A DNA stretch of 64,000 bases from NCBI RefSeq assembly GCF_037975245.1, contig NC_092568.1:14471501-14535500 (forward strand). The letters run 5' to 3'. Below, in pieces: positions 28,245-43,781 of this stretch. Position numbers and translations under genes: made by a program. Position 1 is the stretch's first letter. Each line of letters starts with the position of its first letter. The notes under the pieces are model-generated. The model saw only the letters and a program-made list of their open reading frames with translations, did no database searches and was not told the origin of the DNA. Source of the stretch: Apostichopus japonicus. Taxonomy: Eukaryota > Echinodermata > Holothuroidea > Aspidochirotida > Stichopodidae.

Positions 28245-31200
28245 ATCGGTACCGCACAATCGATTCATCGCTACCGCACAATCGACTTATCGGTATCGTA
28301 AATTCGAAATATCGGTATCGCACTGTCTATTTATCGGTATCGCACATTCGATTTATCGGTATCGCAAATTCGATTGATCGGTACCGCACAATCGATTTTT
28401 CGTTCTCTTCAATCGATTTATAGGTACCGCGCATTCGATTGATCGTTACCGCAATATCTATATATCGGTACCGCACAACCGTTTTATCGGTCCCGCACAA
28501 TCGGTTTATCGGTATCGCACTCTCGATTAATTGGTACCGCACATTCGATTTATCGGTACCGCACATTCGATTTATCGGTATCGCACATTCGATTTATCGG
28601 TATCGCACAATCGATTTATCGGTACCGCACATTCGATTTATCGGTATCGCAAATTCAATTTATCGGTACCGCACATTCGATTTATCGGTATCGCAAATTC
28701 GATTTATCGGTACCGCACAATCGATTTATCGGTACCGCACAATCGATTTATAGGTACCGCGCATTCGATTGATCGTTACCGCAATATCGATATATCGGTA
28801 CCGCACAATCGATTTATCGGTATCGTACGTTCGATTTATCGGTACCGCACAATCGATTTATCGGTATCGCACATTCGATTTATCGGTACCGCACAATCGA
28901 TTTATCGCTACCGCACATTCGATTTATCGGTACCGCACTTTCGATTTATCGGTCTTGCACAATCGATTCATCGGTACCGCACATTCGATTTATCGGTCTT
29001 GCACAATCGATTCATCGGTACCGCACATTCGATTCATCGGTATCGCACATTCGATTAATCGGTATCGCACGTTCTATTTATCGGTATCCCACATTCGATT
29101 GATTTGTAGCACTTATTCGATTTATCGGTATCGCACAACCGATTCATCGGTATCGCACATTCGACTTATCGGTACCGCACAATCGATTTATCGGTCCGCA
29201 CATTCAATTTATCGGTATCTTTAATTCGATTTATCGGTACCGCAAAAACGATTTATCGGTATCGCACATTCGATTTAGCGGTACCGCACAATCGATTTAT
29301 CGCTACCGCACATTCGACTTATCGGTATCGTAAATTCGAAATATTGGTATCGCACATTCGATTTATCGGTACCGCACAATCGATTCATCGGTACCGCACA
29401 TTCGATTTATCGGTCTCTTCAATCGATTTATAGGTACCGCGCATTCGCTTGATCGTTACCGCAATATCGATTTATCGGTACCGCACAATCGATTTATCGG
29501 TACCGCACATTCGATTTATCAGTATCGCACATTCGATCTATCGGTATTGCACATTCGATTTATCGGTACCGCACATTCGATTTATCGGTCCGCACATCGA
29601 TTTATCGGTAAAGCACATTCGATTGATCGGTACCGCAAAATCGTTTATCGGTCCCGCACAATCGATTCATCGGTATCGCACATTCGACTTATCGGTACCG
29701 CAAAATCGAATTATCGGTACCACACATTCGATATATCGGTATCGCAAATTCGATTGATCGGTACCGCACAATCGATTCATCGGTACCGCACAATCGATTT
29801 ATAGGTACCGCGCATTCGACTGATCGTCATCGCAATATCGATATATATGTACCGCACAATCGATTTATCGGTACCGCACATTCGATTTATCGGTATCGTA
29901 CGTTCGATTTATCGGTATTGCACAATCGATATATCGGTATCGCACATTCTATTCATCGGTATCGTAAATTCGATTTATCGGTACCCTACATTCTATGAAT
30001 CGGTATCGTAAATTCAATTAATCGCTATCGCGCATTCGATTTATCGGTATCGCTCCTTCGATTAATCGGTACCGCACAATCGATTGATCGGTACGGCACA
30101 TTCGACTTATCGGTATCGTAAATTCGATTTATCGGTATCGCACTTTCGATTGATCGGTATCGCACATTCGATTAATCGGTATCGCACGTTCGATTTATCG
30201 GTACCGCACTTTCTATTTATCGGTACCGCACAATCGATTTATTGCTACCGCACATTCGACTTATCGGTATCGTAAATTCGAATTATCGGTATCGCACATT
30301 CGATTCATCTGTATCGCACATTCGATTAATCGGTATCGCAAATTCGATTGATCGGTACCGCACAATCGATTTATCGGTCTCTTCAATCGATTTATAGGTA
30401 CCGCGCATTCGATTGATCGTTACAGCAATATCGATATATCGGTACCGCACAATCGATTTATCGGTCCCGCACAATCGATTTATCGTTATCGCACGTTCGA
30501 TTTATCGGTACCGCACATTCGATTTATCGGTATCGTAAATTTGATTTATCGGTCCCGCACAATCGATTTATCGGTATCGCACTTTCGATTAATAGGTACC
30601 GCACATTCGATTTATCGGTACCGCTCATTCGATTTATGGATATCCCACATTCGATTTATCGGTCCGCACATCGATTTATCGGTAAAGCATATTCGATTGA
30701 TCGGTCCCTCAAAATCGTTTATCGGTCCCGCACAATCGATTTATCGGTACCACACATTCGATTATCGGTACTGCAAAATTGATTTATCGTATCGCACATT
30801 CGATTTATCGGTATCGCAAATTCGATTGATCGGTACCGCAGAATCGATTTTTCGGTCTCTTCAATCGATTTATAGGTACCGCGCATTCGATTGATCGTTA
30901 CCGCAATATCTATTTATCGGTACCGCACAACCGTTTTATCGGTCCCGCACATTCGATTTATCGGTATCGCACATTCGACTTATCGGTACCGCACATTCGA
31001 TTTATCAGTATCGCACAATCGATTTATCGGTATTGCCCTTCGATTGATCGGTACCGCACATTCTATTCATCGGTATCGCACGTTCGATTTATCGGTACCG
31101 CACTTTCTATTTATCGGTACCGCACAATCGAGTTATCGCTACCGCACATTCGACTTATCGGTATCGTAAATTCGAAATATCGGTATCGCACTGTCTATTT

Positions 31201-34200
31201 ATCGGTATCGCACATTCGATTTATCGGTATCGCAAATTCGATTGATCGGTACCGCACAATCGATTTATCGGTCTCTTCAATCGATTTATAGGTACCGCGC
31301 ATTCGATTGATCGTTATCGCAATATCTATTTATCGGTACCGCACATTCGATTTATCGGTATCGCACAATCGATTTATCGGTATCGCACTTTCGATTAATC
31401 GGTACCGCACATTCGATTTATCGGTAACGCGCATTCGATTTATCGGTACGGTACATCTATTTATCGGTAAAGCACATTCGATTGATCGGTACCGCATATT
31501 CGATGTATCAGTATCGCACATTCGATTGATCGGTCCCGCAAAATCGATTTATCGGTACCGCAAATTCGATTGATCGGTATCGCACATTCGATTTTTCGGT
31601 ACCGCACATTCGATTTATCGGTATCGCACATTCGAGTTATCGGTATCGCACAATCGATTTATCGGTACCGCACATTCGATTTTTTCGGTACCGCACATTC
31701 GATTTATCGGTATCGCACAATCGATTTATCGGTACCGCACATTCGATTTATCGGTATCGCACATTCGATTTATCGGTACCGCACATTCGATTTATCTGTA
31801 TCGCACATTCGATTCATCGGTATCCCACATTCGATTTATTTGTATCGCTTATTCGATTGATCGGTATCGCACATTCGATTTATCGGTATCGCACATTCGA
31901 TTAATCGTTGTCGTAAATTCGATTTATCGGTACCGCACATTCTATGAATCGGTATCGTAAATTCAATTAATCGTTATCGCGCATTCGATTTATCGGTATC
32001 GCACCTTCGACTAATCGGTACCGCACAATCGATTGATCGGTACCGCACATTCGACTTATCGGTATCGTAAATTCGATTTATCGGTACCGCACTTTCGATT
32101 GATCGGTATCGCACATTCTATTCATCGGTATCGCACGTTCAATTTATCGGTACCGCACTTTCTATTTATCGGTACCGCACAATCGATTTATTGCTACCGC
32201 ACATTCGACTTATCGGTATCGTAAATTCGATTGATCGGTACCGCACAATCGATTTATCGGTCCCGCACAATCGATTTATCGTTATCGCACGTTCGATTTA
32301 TCGGTACCGCACATTCGATTTATCGGTATCGTAAATTTGATTTATCGGTCCCGCACAATCGATTTATCGGTATCGCACTTTCGATTAATAGGTACCGCAC
32401 TTTCTATTTATCGGTATCGCACTGTCGATTTATCTGTATCGCACATTCGATTTATCGGTATCGCAAATTCGATTGATCGGTACCGCACAATCGATTTATC
32501 GGTCCCGCACAATCGATTTATCGTTATCGCACGTTCGATTTATCGGTACCGCACATTCGATTTATCGGTATCGTAAATTTGATTTATCGGTCCCGCACAA
32601 TCGATTTATCGGTATCGCACTTTCGATTAATAGGTACCGCACATTCGATTTATCGGTACCGCTCATTCGATTTATGGATATCCCACATTCGATTAATCGG
32701 TATCGCACGTTCGATTTATTTGTATCGCTTATTCGATTTATTTATATCGCTTATTCGACTTATTGGTACCGCACAATCGATTTATCGGTACCGCACATTC
32801 GATTTATCGGTACCGCACAATCGATTCATCGCTACCGCACAATCGACTTATCGGTATCGTAAATTCGAAATATCGGTATCGCACTGTCTATTTATCGGTA
32901 TCGCACATTCGATTTATCGGTATCGCAAATTCGATTGATCGGTACCGCACAATCGATTTTTCGTTCTCTTCAATCGATTTATAGGTACCGCGCATTCGAT
33001 TGATCGTTACCGCAATATCTATATATCGGTACCGCACAACCGTTTTATCGGTCCCGCACAATCGGTTTATCGGTATCGCACTCTCGATTAATTGGTACCG
33101 CACATTCGATTTATCGGTACCGCACATTCGATTTATCGGTATCGCACATTCGATTTATCGGTATCGCACAATCGATTTATCGGTACCGCACATTCGATTT
33201 ATCGGTATCGCAAATTCAATTTATCGGTACCGCGCATTCGATTGATCGTTACCGCAATATCGATATATCGGTACCGCACAATCGATTTATCGGTATCGTA
33301 CGTTCGATTTATCGGTACCGCACAATCGATTTATCGGTATCGCACATTCGATTTATCGGTACCGCACAATCGATTTATCGCTACCGCACATTCGATTTAT
33401 CGGTACCGCACTTTCGATTTATCGGTCTTGCACAATCGATTCATCGGTACCGCACATTCGATTTATCGGTCTTGCACAATCGATTCATCGGTACCGCACA
33501 TTCGATTCATCGGTATCGCACATTCGATTAATCGGTATCGCACGTTCTATTTATCGGTATCCCACATTCGATTGATTTGTAGCACTTATTCGATTTATCG
33601 GTATCGCACAACCGATTCATCGGTATCGCACATTCGACTTATCGGTACCGCACAATCGATTTATCGGTCCGCACATTCAATTTATCGGTATCTTTAATTC
33701 GATTTATCGGTACCGCAAAAACGATTTATCGGTATCGCACATTCGATTTAGCGGTACCGCACAATCGATTTATCGCTACCGCACATTCGACTTATCGGTA
33801 TCGTAAATTCGAAATATTGGTATCGCACATTCGATTTATCGGTACCGCACAATCGATTCATCGGTACCGCACAATCGATTTATCGGTCTCTTCAATCGAT
33901 TTATAGGTACCGCGCATTCGCTTGATCGTTACCGCAATATCGATTTATCGGTACCGCACAATCGATTTATCGGTACCGCACATTCGATTTATCAGTATCG
34001 CACATTCGATCTATCGGTATTGCACATTCGATTTATCGGTACCGCACATTCGATTTATCGGTCCGCACATCGATTTATCGGTAAAGCACATTCGATTGAT
34101 CGGTACCGCAAAATCGTTTATCGGTCCCGCACAATCGATTCATCGGTATCGCACATTCGACTTATCGGTACCGCAAAATCGAATTATCGGTACCACACAT

Positions 34201-37105
34201 TCGATATATCGGTATCGCAAATTCGATTGATCGGTACCGCACAATCGATTCATCGGTACCGCACAATCGATTTATAGGTACCGCGCATTCGACTGATCGT
34301 CATCGCAATATCGATATATATGTACCGCACAATCGATTTATCGGTACCGCACATTCGATTTATCGGTATCGTACGTTCGATTTATCGGTATTGCACAATC
34401 GATATATCGGTATCGCACATTCTATTCATCGGTATCGTAAATTCGATTTATCGGTACCCTACATTCTATGAATCGGTATCGTAAATTCAATTAATCGCTA
34501 TCGCGCATTCGATTTATCGGTATCGCTCCTTCGATTAATCGGTACCGCACAATCGATTGATCGGTACGGCACATTCGACTTATCGGTATCGTAAATTCGA
34601 TTTATCGGTATCGCACTTTCGATTGATCGGTATCGCACATTCGATTAATCGGTATCGCACGTTCGATTTATCGGTACCGCACTTTCTATTTATCGGTACC
34701 GCACAATCGATTTATTGCTACCGCACATTCGACTTATCGGTATCGTAAATTCGAATTATCGGTATCGCACATTCGATTCATCTGTATCGCACATTCGATT
34801 AATCGGTATCGCAAATTCGATTGATCGGTACCGCACAATCGATTTATCGGTCTCTTCAATCGATTTATAGGTACCGCGCATTCGATTGATCGTTACAGCA
34901 ATATCGATATATCGGTACCGCACAATCGATTTATCGGTCCCGCACAATCGATTTATCGTTATCGCACGTTCGATTTATCGGTACCGCACATTCGATTTAT
35001 CGGTATCGTAAATTTGATTTATCGGTCCCGCACAATCGATTTATCGGTATCGCACTTTCGATTAATAGGTACCGCACATTCGATTTATCGGTACCGCTCA
35101 TTCGATTTATGGATATCCCACATTCGATTTATCGGTCCGCACATCGATTTATCGGTAAAGCATATTCGATTGATCGGTCCCTCAAAATCGTTTATCGGTC
35201 CCGCACAATCGATTTATCGGTACCACACATTCGATTATCGGTACTGCAAAATTGATTTATCGTATCGCACATTCGATTTATCGGTATCGCAAATTCGATT
35301 GATCGGTACCGCAGAATCGATTTTTCGGTCTCTTCAATCGATTTATAGGTACCGCGCATTCGATTGATCGTTACCGCAATATCTATTTATCGGTACCGCA
35401 CAACCGTTTTATCGGTCCCGCACATTCGATTTATCGGTATCGCACATTCGACTTATCGGTACCGCACATTCGATTTATCAGTATCGCACAATCGATTTAT
35501 CGGTATTGCCCTTCGATTGATCGGTACCGCACATTCTATTCATCGGTATCGCACGTTCGATTTATCGGTACCGCACTTTCTATTTATCGGTACCGCACAA
35601 TCGAGTTATCGCTACCGCACATTCGACTTATCGGTATCGTAAATTCGAAATATCGGTATCGCACTGTCTATTTATCGGTATCGCACATTCGATTTATCGG
35701 TATCGCAAATTCGATTGATCGGTACCGCACAATCGATTTATCGGTCTCTTCAATCGATTTATAGGTACCGCGCATTCGATTGATCGTTATCGCAATATCT
35801 ATTTATCGGTACCGCACATTCGATTTATCGGTATCGCACAATCGATTTATCGGTATCGCACTTTCGATTAATCGGTACCGCACATTCGATTTATCGGTAA
35901 CGCGCATTCGATTTATCGGTACGGTACATCTATTTATCGGTAAAGCACATTCGATTGATCGGTACCGCATATTCGATGTATCAGTATCGCACATTCGATT
36001 GATCGGTCCCGCAAAATCGATTTATCGGTACCGCAAATTCGATTGATCGGTATCGCACATTCGATTTTTCGGTACCGCACATTCGATTTATCGGTATCGC
36101 ACATTCGAGTTATCGGTATCGCACAATCGATTTATCGGTACCGCACATTCGATTTTTTCGGTACCGCACATTCGATTTATCGGTATCGCACAATCGATTT
36201 ATCGGTACCGCACATTCGATTTATCGGTATCGCACATTCGATTTATCGGTACCGCACATTCGATTTATCTGTATCGCACATTCGATTCATCGGTATCCCA
36301 CATTCGATTTATTTGTATCGCTTATTCGATTGATCGGTATCGCACATTCGATTTATCGGTATCGCACATTCGATTAATCGTTGTCGTAAATTCGATTTAT
36401 CGGTACCGCACATTCTATGAATCGGTATCGTAAATTCAATTAATCGTTATCGCGCATTCGATTTATCGGTATCGCACCTTCGACTAATCGGTACCGCACA
36501 ATCGATTGATCGGTACCGCACATTCGACTTATCGGTATCGTAAATTCGATTTATCGGTACCGCACTTTCGATTGATCGGTATCGCACATTCTATTCATCG
36601 GTATCGCACGTTCAATTTATCGGTACCGCACTTTCTATTTATCGGTACCGCACAATCGATTTATTGCTACCGCACATTCGACTTATCGGTATCGTAAATT
36701 CGAAGTATCGGTATCGCACTGTCGATTTATCTGTATCGCACATTCGATTTATCGGTATCGCAAATTCGATTGATCGGTACCGCACAATCGATTTATCGGT
36801 CCCGCACAATCGATTTATCGTTATCGCACGTTCGATTTATCGGTACCGCACATTCGATTTATCGGTATCGTAAATTTGATTTATCGGTCCCGCACAATCG
36901 ATTTATCGGTATCGCACTTTCGATTAATAGGTACCGCACATTCGATTTATCGGTACCGCTCATTCGATTTATGGATATCCCACATTCGATTAATCGGTAT
37001 CGCACGTTCGATTTATTTGTATCGCTTATTCGATTTATTTATATCGCTTATTCGACTTATTGGTACCGCACAATCGATTTATCGGTACCGCACATTCGAT
37101 TTATC
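28245..37105 (+). repeat. Tandem duplication, 4.56/4.47-kb period
   Basis: Copy 1 (about 28245-32810) and copy 2 (about 32811-37105) match at offset 4561 up to about 33233. There copy 2 lacks 88 bp (four monomers), and the offset is 4473 from then on. Shared rare strings include GATTGATTTGTAGCACTTATTC, TTTAGCGGTACC, GATTTTTTCGG and GATTTATTTATATCGC. Copy 1 has an internal 242-bp duplication near its end that copy 2 has only once. Confidence 0.92.
32231..32714 (+). repeat. 242-bp local tandem duplication (11 monomers)
   Basis: Sequence starting at 32231 recurs at 32473 with an offset of 242 bp, exactly 11 x 22. Both copies contain GGTCCCGCACAATCG, ATCGTTATCGCACGTTCG, GTAAATTTGATTTATCGG and AATAGGTACCGCAC in the same order. 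The equivalent region of the second large copy (36770 onward) has only one copy, so this event followed the 4.5-kb duplication, or one copy was lost there. Confidence 0.85.
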
Positions 37106-38441
37106 GTTATCGCACATTCGATTTATCGGTATCGCACAATCGATTTATCGGTACCGCACATTCGATTTATCAGTAACGCACATTCGATTTATCGGTATGG
37201 CACATTCGATTTATCGGTACCACACATTCGATTTATCGGTCCGCACATCGATTTATCGGTGAAGCACATTCGTTTAATCGGTCCCGCAAAATCGTTTTAT
37301 CGGTACTACACATTCGATTTATCGGTTTCGCAAATTCTATTTATCGGTACCGCACAATCGATTTATCGGTATCGCACATTCGACTTATCGGTAAAGCACA
37401 TTCGATTGATCAGTTCCGCAAAATCGTTTATCGGTCCCGCACAATCGATTTATCGGTATCGCACATTCGACTTATCGGTACCGCAAAATCGAATTATCGG
37501 TACCACACATTCGATATATCGGTATCGCAAATTCGATTGATCGGTACCGCACAATCGATTCATCGGTACCGCACAATCGATTTATAGGTACCGCGCATTC
37601 TATTGATCGTCATCGCAATATCGATATATATGTACCGCACAATCGATTTATCGGTACCGCACATTCGATTTATCGGTACCGCACATTCGATTTATCGGTA
37701 CCGCACATTCGATTTATCGGTATTGCACATTCGATTAATCGGTATCGCACGTTCGATTTATCCGTATTCCCCATTCGATTTATTTGTATCTCTTATTCGA
37801 TTTATCGGTATCGCACAACCGATCCATCGGTATCGTACATTCGACTTATCGGTACCGCACAATCGATTTATCGGTACCGCACATACGATTTATCGGTATC
37901 GCACATTCGATTCATCGGTATCCCACATTCGATTTATTTGTATCGCTTATTCGATTTATCGGTATCGCACATTCGATTTATCGGTATCGCACAACTGATT
38001 AATCGGTATCGTAAATTCGATTTATCGGTACCGCACATTCTATAAATCGGTATCGTAAATTCAATTAATCGTTATCGCGCATTCGATTTATCGGTATCGC
38101 ACCTTCGATTAATCGGTACCGCACAATCGATTGATCGGTACCGCACATTCGACTTATCGGTATCGTACATTCGATTTATCGGTATCGCACTTTCGATTTA
38201 TCGGTATCGCACATTCGATTAATCGGTATCGCACGGTATCGGTATCGGTATCGGTATCGTACGTTCGATTTATCGGTACCGCACAATCGATATATCGGTA
38301 TCGCACATTCGATTTATCGGCTCCGCACATTCGACTTATCGGTATCGTAAATTCGAAATATCGGTATCGCACTGTCGATTTATCGGTATCGCACATTCGA
38401 TTTATCGGTATCGCACAACAGATTCATCGGTATCGCACAAT

Positions 38442-38661
38442 CGACTTATCGGTACCGCACAATCGATTTATCGGTACCGCACTTTCGATTTATCGGTACC
38501 GCACAATCCATTTATCGGTACCGTACATTCGATTTATCGGTATCGCACATTCGACTTATCGGTACCGCACAATCGATTTATCGGTACCGCACTTTCGATT
38601 TATCGGTACCGCACAATCCATTTATCGGTACCGTACATTCGATTTATCAGTATCGCACAAT
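38442..38661 (+). repeat. 110-bp local tandem duplication (5 monomers)
   Basis: A five-monomer run starting at CGACTTATCGG and carrying CACTTTCG, CACAATCC and GGTACCGTACATTCG occurs at 38442 and again at 38552, an offset of exactly 110 bp (5 x 22). A related four-monomer version is at 27966-28141. Confidence 0.75.
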
Positions 38662-39190
38662 CGATTTATCGGTATTGACCTTCGATTTATCGGCACCGCA
38701 CATTCTATTCATCGGTATCGCACGTTCGATTTATCGGTACCGCACATTCTATTTATCGGTACCGCACAATCGATTTATCGCTACCGCACAATCGACTTAT
38801 CGGTATCGTAAATTCGAAATATCGGTATCGCACTGTCTATTTATCGGTATCGCACATTCGATTTATCGGTATCGCAAATTCGATTGATCGGTACCGCACA
38901 ATCGATTTTTCGTTCTCTTCAATCGATTTATAGGTACCGCGCATTCGATTGATCGTTACCGCAATATCTATATATCGGTACCGCACAACCGTTTTATCGG
39001 TCCCGCACAATCGGTTTATCGGTATCGCACTCTCGATTAATTGGTACCGTACATTCGATTTATCGGTACCGCACATTCGATTTATCGGTATCGCACATTC
39101 GATTTATCGGTATCGTACAATCGATTCATCGGTACCGCACATTCGATTTATCGGTATCGCAAATTCAATTTATCGGTATCGCACATTCGA
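38520..39190 (+). repeat. Displaced copy of satellite segment 28010-28680
   Basis: This segment matches 28010-28680 at a constant offset of 10510, including GGCACCGCACATTC, GATTTTTCGTTCTCTTC, CACAACCGTTTTATCGG, CACAATCGGTTTATCGG and CACTCTCGATTAATTGG. The block is also part of the 4.5-kb duplication (copy at about 32820-33230), so it exists three times. Confidence 0.82.
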
Positions 39191-39477
39191 TTAATCGGTA
39201 TCGCACATTCAATCGATCGTTACCGCAATATCGATATATCGGTACCGCACAATCGATTTATCGGTACCGCACATTCGATTTATCGGTATCGTATGTTCGA
39301 TTTATCGGTACCGCACAATCGATTTATCGCTACCGCACATTCGATTTATCGGTACCGCACTTTCGATTTATCGGTCTTGCACAATCGATTCATCGGTACC
39401 GCACATTCGATTTATCGGTCTTGCACAATCGATTCATCGGTCACGCACAATCGATTTATCGGTATCGCACTTTCGAT

Positions 39478-42400
39478 TAATCGGTACCGCACATTCGATT
39501 TATCGGTACCGCTCATTCGATTTATCGGTATCGCACATTCCATTAATCGGTATCGCTCGTTCGATTTATCGGTATCCCACATTCGATTTATTTGTATCGC
39601 TTATTCGATATATCGGTACCGCACATTCGATCTATCGGTATTGCACATTCGATCTATCGGTACCGCACATTCGATTTATCGGTACCGCACATTCGATTTA
39701 TCGGTACCCCACATTCAATTCATCGGTTTCGTAAATTCGATTTATCGGTATCGCACGTTCGATTTATCGGTACCGCACATTCGATTTATCGTTATTGCAC
39801 ATGCGATTTATCGGTATCGCACATTCGATTTATCGGTATCGCACAATCGATTTATCGGTACCGCACATTCGATTTATCAGTATCGCACATTCGATCTATC
39901 GGTATTGCACATTCGATTTATCGGTACCGCACATTCGATTTATCGGTCCGCACATCGATTTATCGGTAATGCACATTCGATTATTGGTCCCGCAAAATCG
40001 TTTAATCGGTACCACACATTCGATAAATCGGTACCGCACAATCGATTTATCTCTACCGCACATTCGACTTATCGGTATTGTAAATTCAAAATATCGGTAT
40101 CGCACATTCCATTTATCGGTATCGCACATTCGATTTATCGGTATCGCACATTCGATTTATCGGTACCGCACATTCGATTTATCGGTACCGCAAAATCGAT
40201 TGATCGGAATCGCACATTCGACTTATCGGTACCGCACATTTGATTTATCAGTATCGCACAATCGATTTATCGGTACCGCGCATTCGATTTATCGGTATCG
40301 CACTTTCGATTTATCGGTACCGCTCTTTCGATTTATCGGTACCGCACTTTCGATTTATCGCTACTGCACATTCGACTTATCGGTATCGTAAATTCGAAAT
40401 ATCGGTATCGCACATTCGATTTATTTGTATCGCTTATTCGATTGATCGGTAAATCACATTCGATAGATCGGTACCGCACATTCGATTTATCGGTACCGCA
40501 CATTCGATTGATCGGTCTTGCATAATCGATTCATCGGTCCCGCACAATCGATTTATCGGTATCGCACTTTCGATTAATCGGTACCGCACATTCGATTTAT
40601 CGGTATCGCACATTCGATTAATCGGTATCGCATGCACGTTCTATTTATCGGTATCGCACATTCGATTTACTGGTATCGTAAATTTGATTTATCGGTACCA
40701 CACATTCGATTTATCGGTACCGCAAAATCGATTTTTCGGTATCTCACATTCGATCTTTCGGTACCGCACATTCGATTTATCGGTACCGCACATTCGATTA
40801 ATCGGTATCGCACGTTCGATTTATCGGTACCGCACTTTCGATTTATCGGTCTTGCACAATCGATTCTTCGGTACCGCACATTCGATTTATCAGTATCGCA
40901 CAATCGATTTATCGGTATTGCCCTTCGATTTATCGGTACCGCACATTCGATTTATCGGTACCGCACATCGATTTATCGGTAAAGCACATTCGATTGATGG
41001 GTACCGCACATTCGATTGATCAGTATCTCACATTCTATTGATCGGTCCCGCAAAATCGATTTATCGGTACCACACATTCGAATTATCGGTACCGCAAAAT
41101 CGATTTATCGTTATCGCACATTCGATTTTTCGGTACCGCACATTCGATTTATCGGTACCGCACAATCGATTTATCGGTCTCTTCAATCGATTAATAGTTA
41201 CCGCGCATTCGATTGATCGTTACCGCAATATCTATTTATCGGTACCGCACATTCGATTTATCGGTATCGCACATACGATTTATCGGTACCGTACATTCTA
41301 TTCATCGGTACCGCACCTTCGACTTGTCGGTACCGCACAATCGATTTATCGGTACCGCACATTCGATTTATCGGTATCGCACATTCTATTTATCGGTACC
41401 GCACATTCGATTTATCGGTATCGCACATTCGATTTATCGGTACCGCACATTAGATTTATCGGTATCGCAGAATCGATTTATCGGTATTGCCCTTCGATTT
41501 ATCGGTACCGCACATTCGTTTTATCGGTACCGCACATCGATTTATTTGTAAAGCACTTTCGATTAATCGGTACTTCACATTCGATTGATCAGTATCGCAC
41601 ATTCGATTGATCGGTCACGCAAATTCGATTAATCGGTACCGCACATTCGATTTATCGGTACCGCTCATTCGATTTATCGGTATCGCACATTCCATTAATC
41701 GGTATCGCTCGTTCGATTTATCGGTATCCCACATTCGATTTATTTGTATCGCTTATTCGATATATCGGTACCGCACATTCGATCTATCGGTATTGCACAT
41801 TCGATCTATCGGTACCGCACATTCGATTTATCGGTACCGCACATTCGATTTATCGGTACCCCACATTCAATTCATCGGTTTCGTAAATTCGATTTATCGG
41901 TATCGCACGTTCGATTTATCGGTACCGCACATTCGATTTATCGTTATTGCACATGCGATTTATCGGTATCGCACATTCGATTTATCGGTATCGCACAATC
42001 GATTTATCGGTACCGCACATTCGATTTATCAGTATCGCACATTCGATCTATCGGTATTGCACATTCGATTTATCGGTACCGCACATTCGATTTATCGGTC
42101 CGCACATCGATTTATCGGTAATGCACATTCGATTATTGGTCCCGCAAAATCGTTTAATCGGTACCACACATTCGATAAATCGGTACCGCACAATCGATTT
42201 ATCTCTACCGCACATTCGACTTATCGGTATTGTAAATTCAAAATATCGGTATCGCACATTCCATTTATCGGTATCGCACATTCGATTTATCGGTATCGCA
42301 CATTCGATTTATCGGTACCGCACATTCGATTTATCGGTACCGCAAAATCGATTGATCGGAATCGCACATTCGACTTATCGGTACCGCACATTTGATTTAT

Positions 42401-43781
42401 CAGTATCGCACAATCGATTTATCGGTACCGCGCATTCGATTTATCGGTATCGCACTTTCGATTTATCGGTACCGCTCTTTCGATTTATCGGTACCGCACT
42501 TTCGATTTATCGCTACTGCACATTCGACTTATCGGTATCGTAAATTCGAAATATCGGTATCGCACATTCGATTTATTTGTATCGCTTATTCGATTGATCG
42601 GTAAATCACATTCGATAGATCGGTACCGCACATTCGATTTATCGGTACCGCACATTCGATTGATCGGTCTTGCATAATCGATTCATCGGTCCCGCACAAT
42701 CGATTTATCGGTATCGCACTTTCGATTAATCGGTACCGCACATTCGATTTATCGGTATCGCACATTCGATTAATCGGTATCGCATGCACGTTCTATTTAT
42801 CGGTATCGCACATTCGATTTACTGGTATCGTAAATTTGATTTATCGGTACCACACATTCGATTTATCGGTACCGCAAAATCGATTTTTCGGTATCTCACA
42901 TTCGATCTTTCGGTACCGCACATTCGATTTATCGGTACCGCACATTCGATTAATCGGTATCGCACGTTCGATTTATCGGTACCGCACTTTCGATTTATCG
43001 GTCTTGCACAATCGATTCTTCGGTACCGCACATTCGATTTATCAGTATCGCACAATCGATTTATCGGTATTGCCCTTCGATTTATCGGTACCGCACATTC
43101 GATTTATCGGTACCGCACATCGATTTATCGGTAAAGCACATTCGATTGATGGGTACCGCACATTCGATTGATCAGTATCTCACATTCTATTGATCGGTCC
43201 CGCAAAATCGATTTATCGGTACCACACATTCGAATTATCGGTACCGCAAAATCGATTTATCGTTATCGCACATTCGATTTTTCGGTACCGCACATTCGAT
43301 TTATCGGTACCGCACAATCGATTTATCGGTCTCTTCAATCGATTAATAGTTACCGCGCATTCGATTGATCGTTACCGCAATATCTATTTATCGGTACCGC
43401 ACATTCGATTTATCGGTATCGCACATACGATTTATCGGTACCGTACATTCTATTCATCGGTACCGCACCTTCGACTTGTCGGTACCGCACAATCGATTTA
43501 TCGGTACCGCACATTCGATTTATCGGTATCGCACATTCTATTTATCGGTACCGCACATTCGATTTATCGGTATCGCACATTCGATTTATCGGTACCGCAC
43601 ATTAGATTTATCGGTATCGCAGAATCGATTTATCGGTATTGCCCTTCGATTTATCGGTACCGCACATTCGTTTTATCGGTACCGCACATCGATTTATTTG
43701 TAAAGCACTTTCGATTAATCGGTACTTCACATTCGATTGATCAGTATCGCACATTCGATTGATCGGTCACGCAAATTCGAT
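39478..43781 (+). repeat. Tandem duplication, 2,152-bp period
   Basis: Copy 1 is about 39478-41629 and copy 2 about 41630-43781. Every variant I compared recurs at exactly +2152, including the unusual ATCGCATGCACGTTC (40629 and 42781), CATGCGATTTATCGG, and GGTCCCGCAAAATCGTTTAATC. I noticed no differences between the copies over most of the length, so this is among the youngest events here. An assembly artefact is the main alternative. Confidence 0.93.

Noticed and set aside
39041-40243. 400-codon + strand open frame in satellite
   Set aside because: It begins at TTG, not ATG, and encodes only the 22-residue satellite periodicity. The two other + frames there are also largely open. It is a consequence of stop-free monomers, not a gene.
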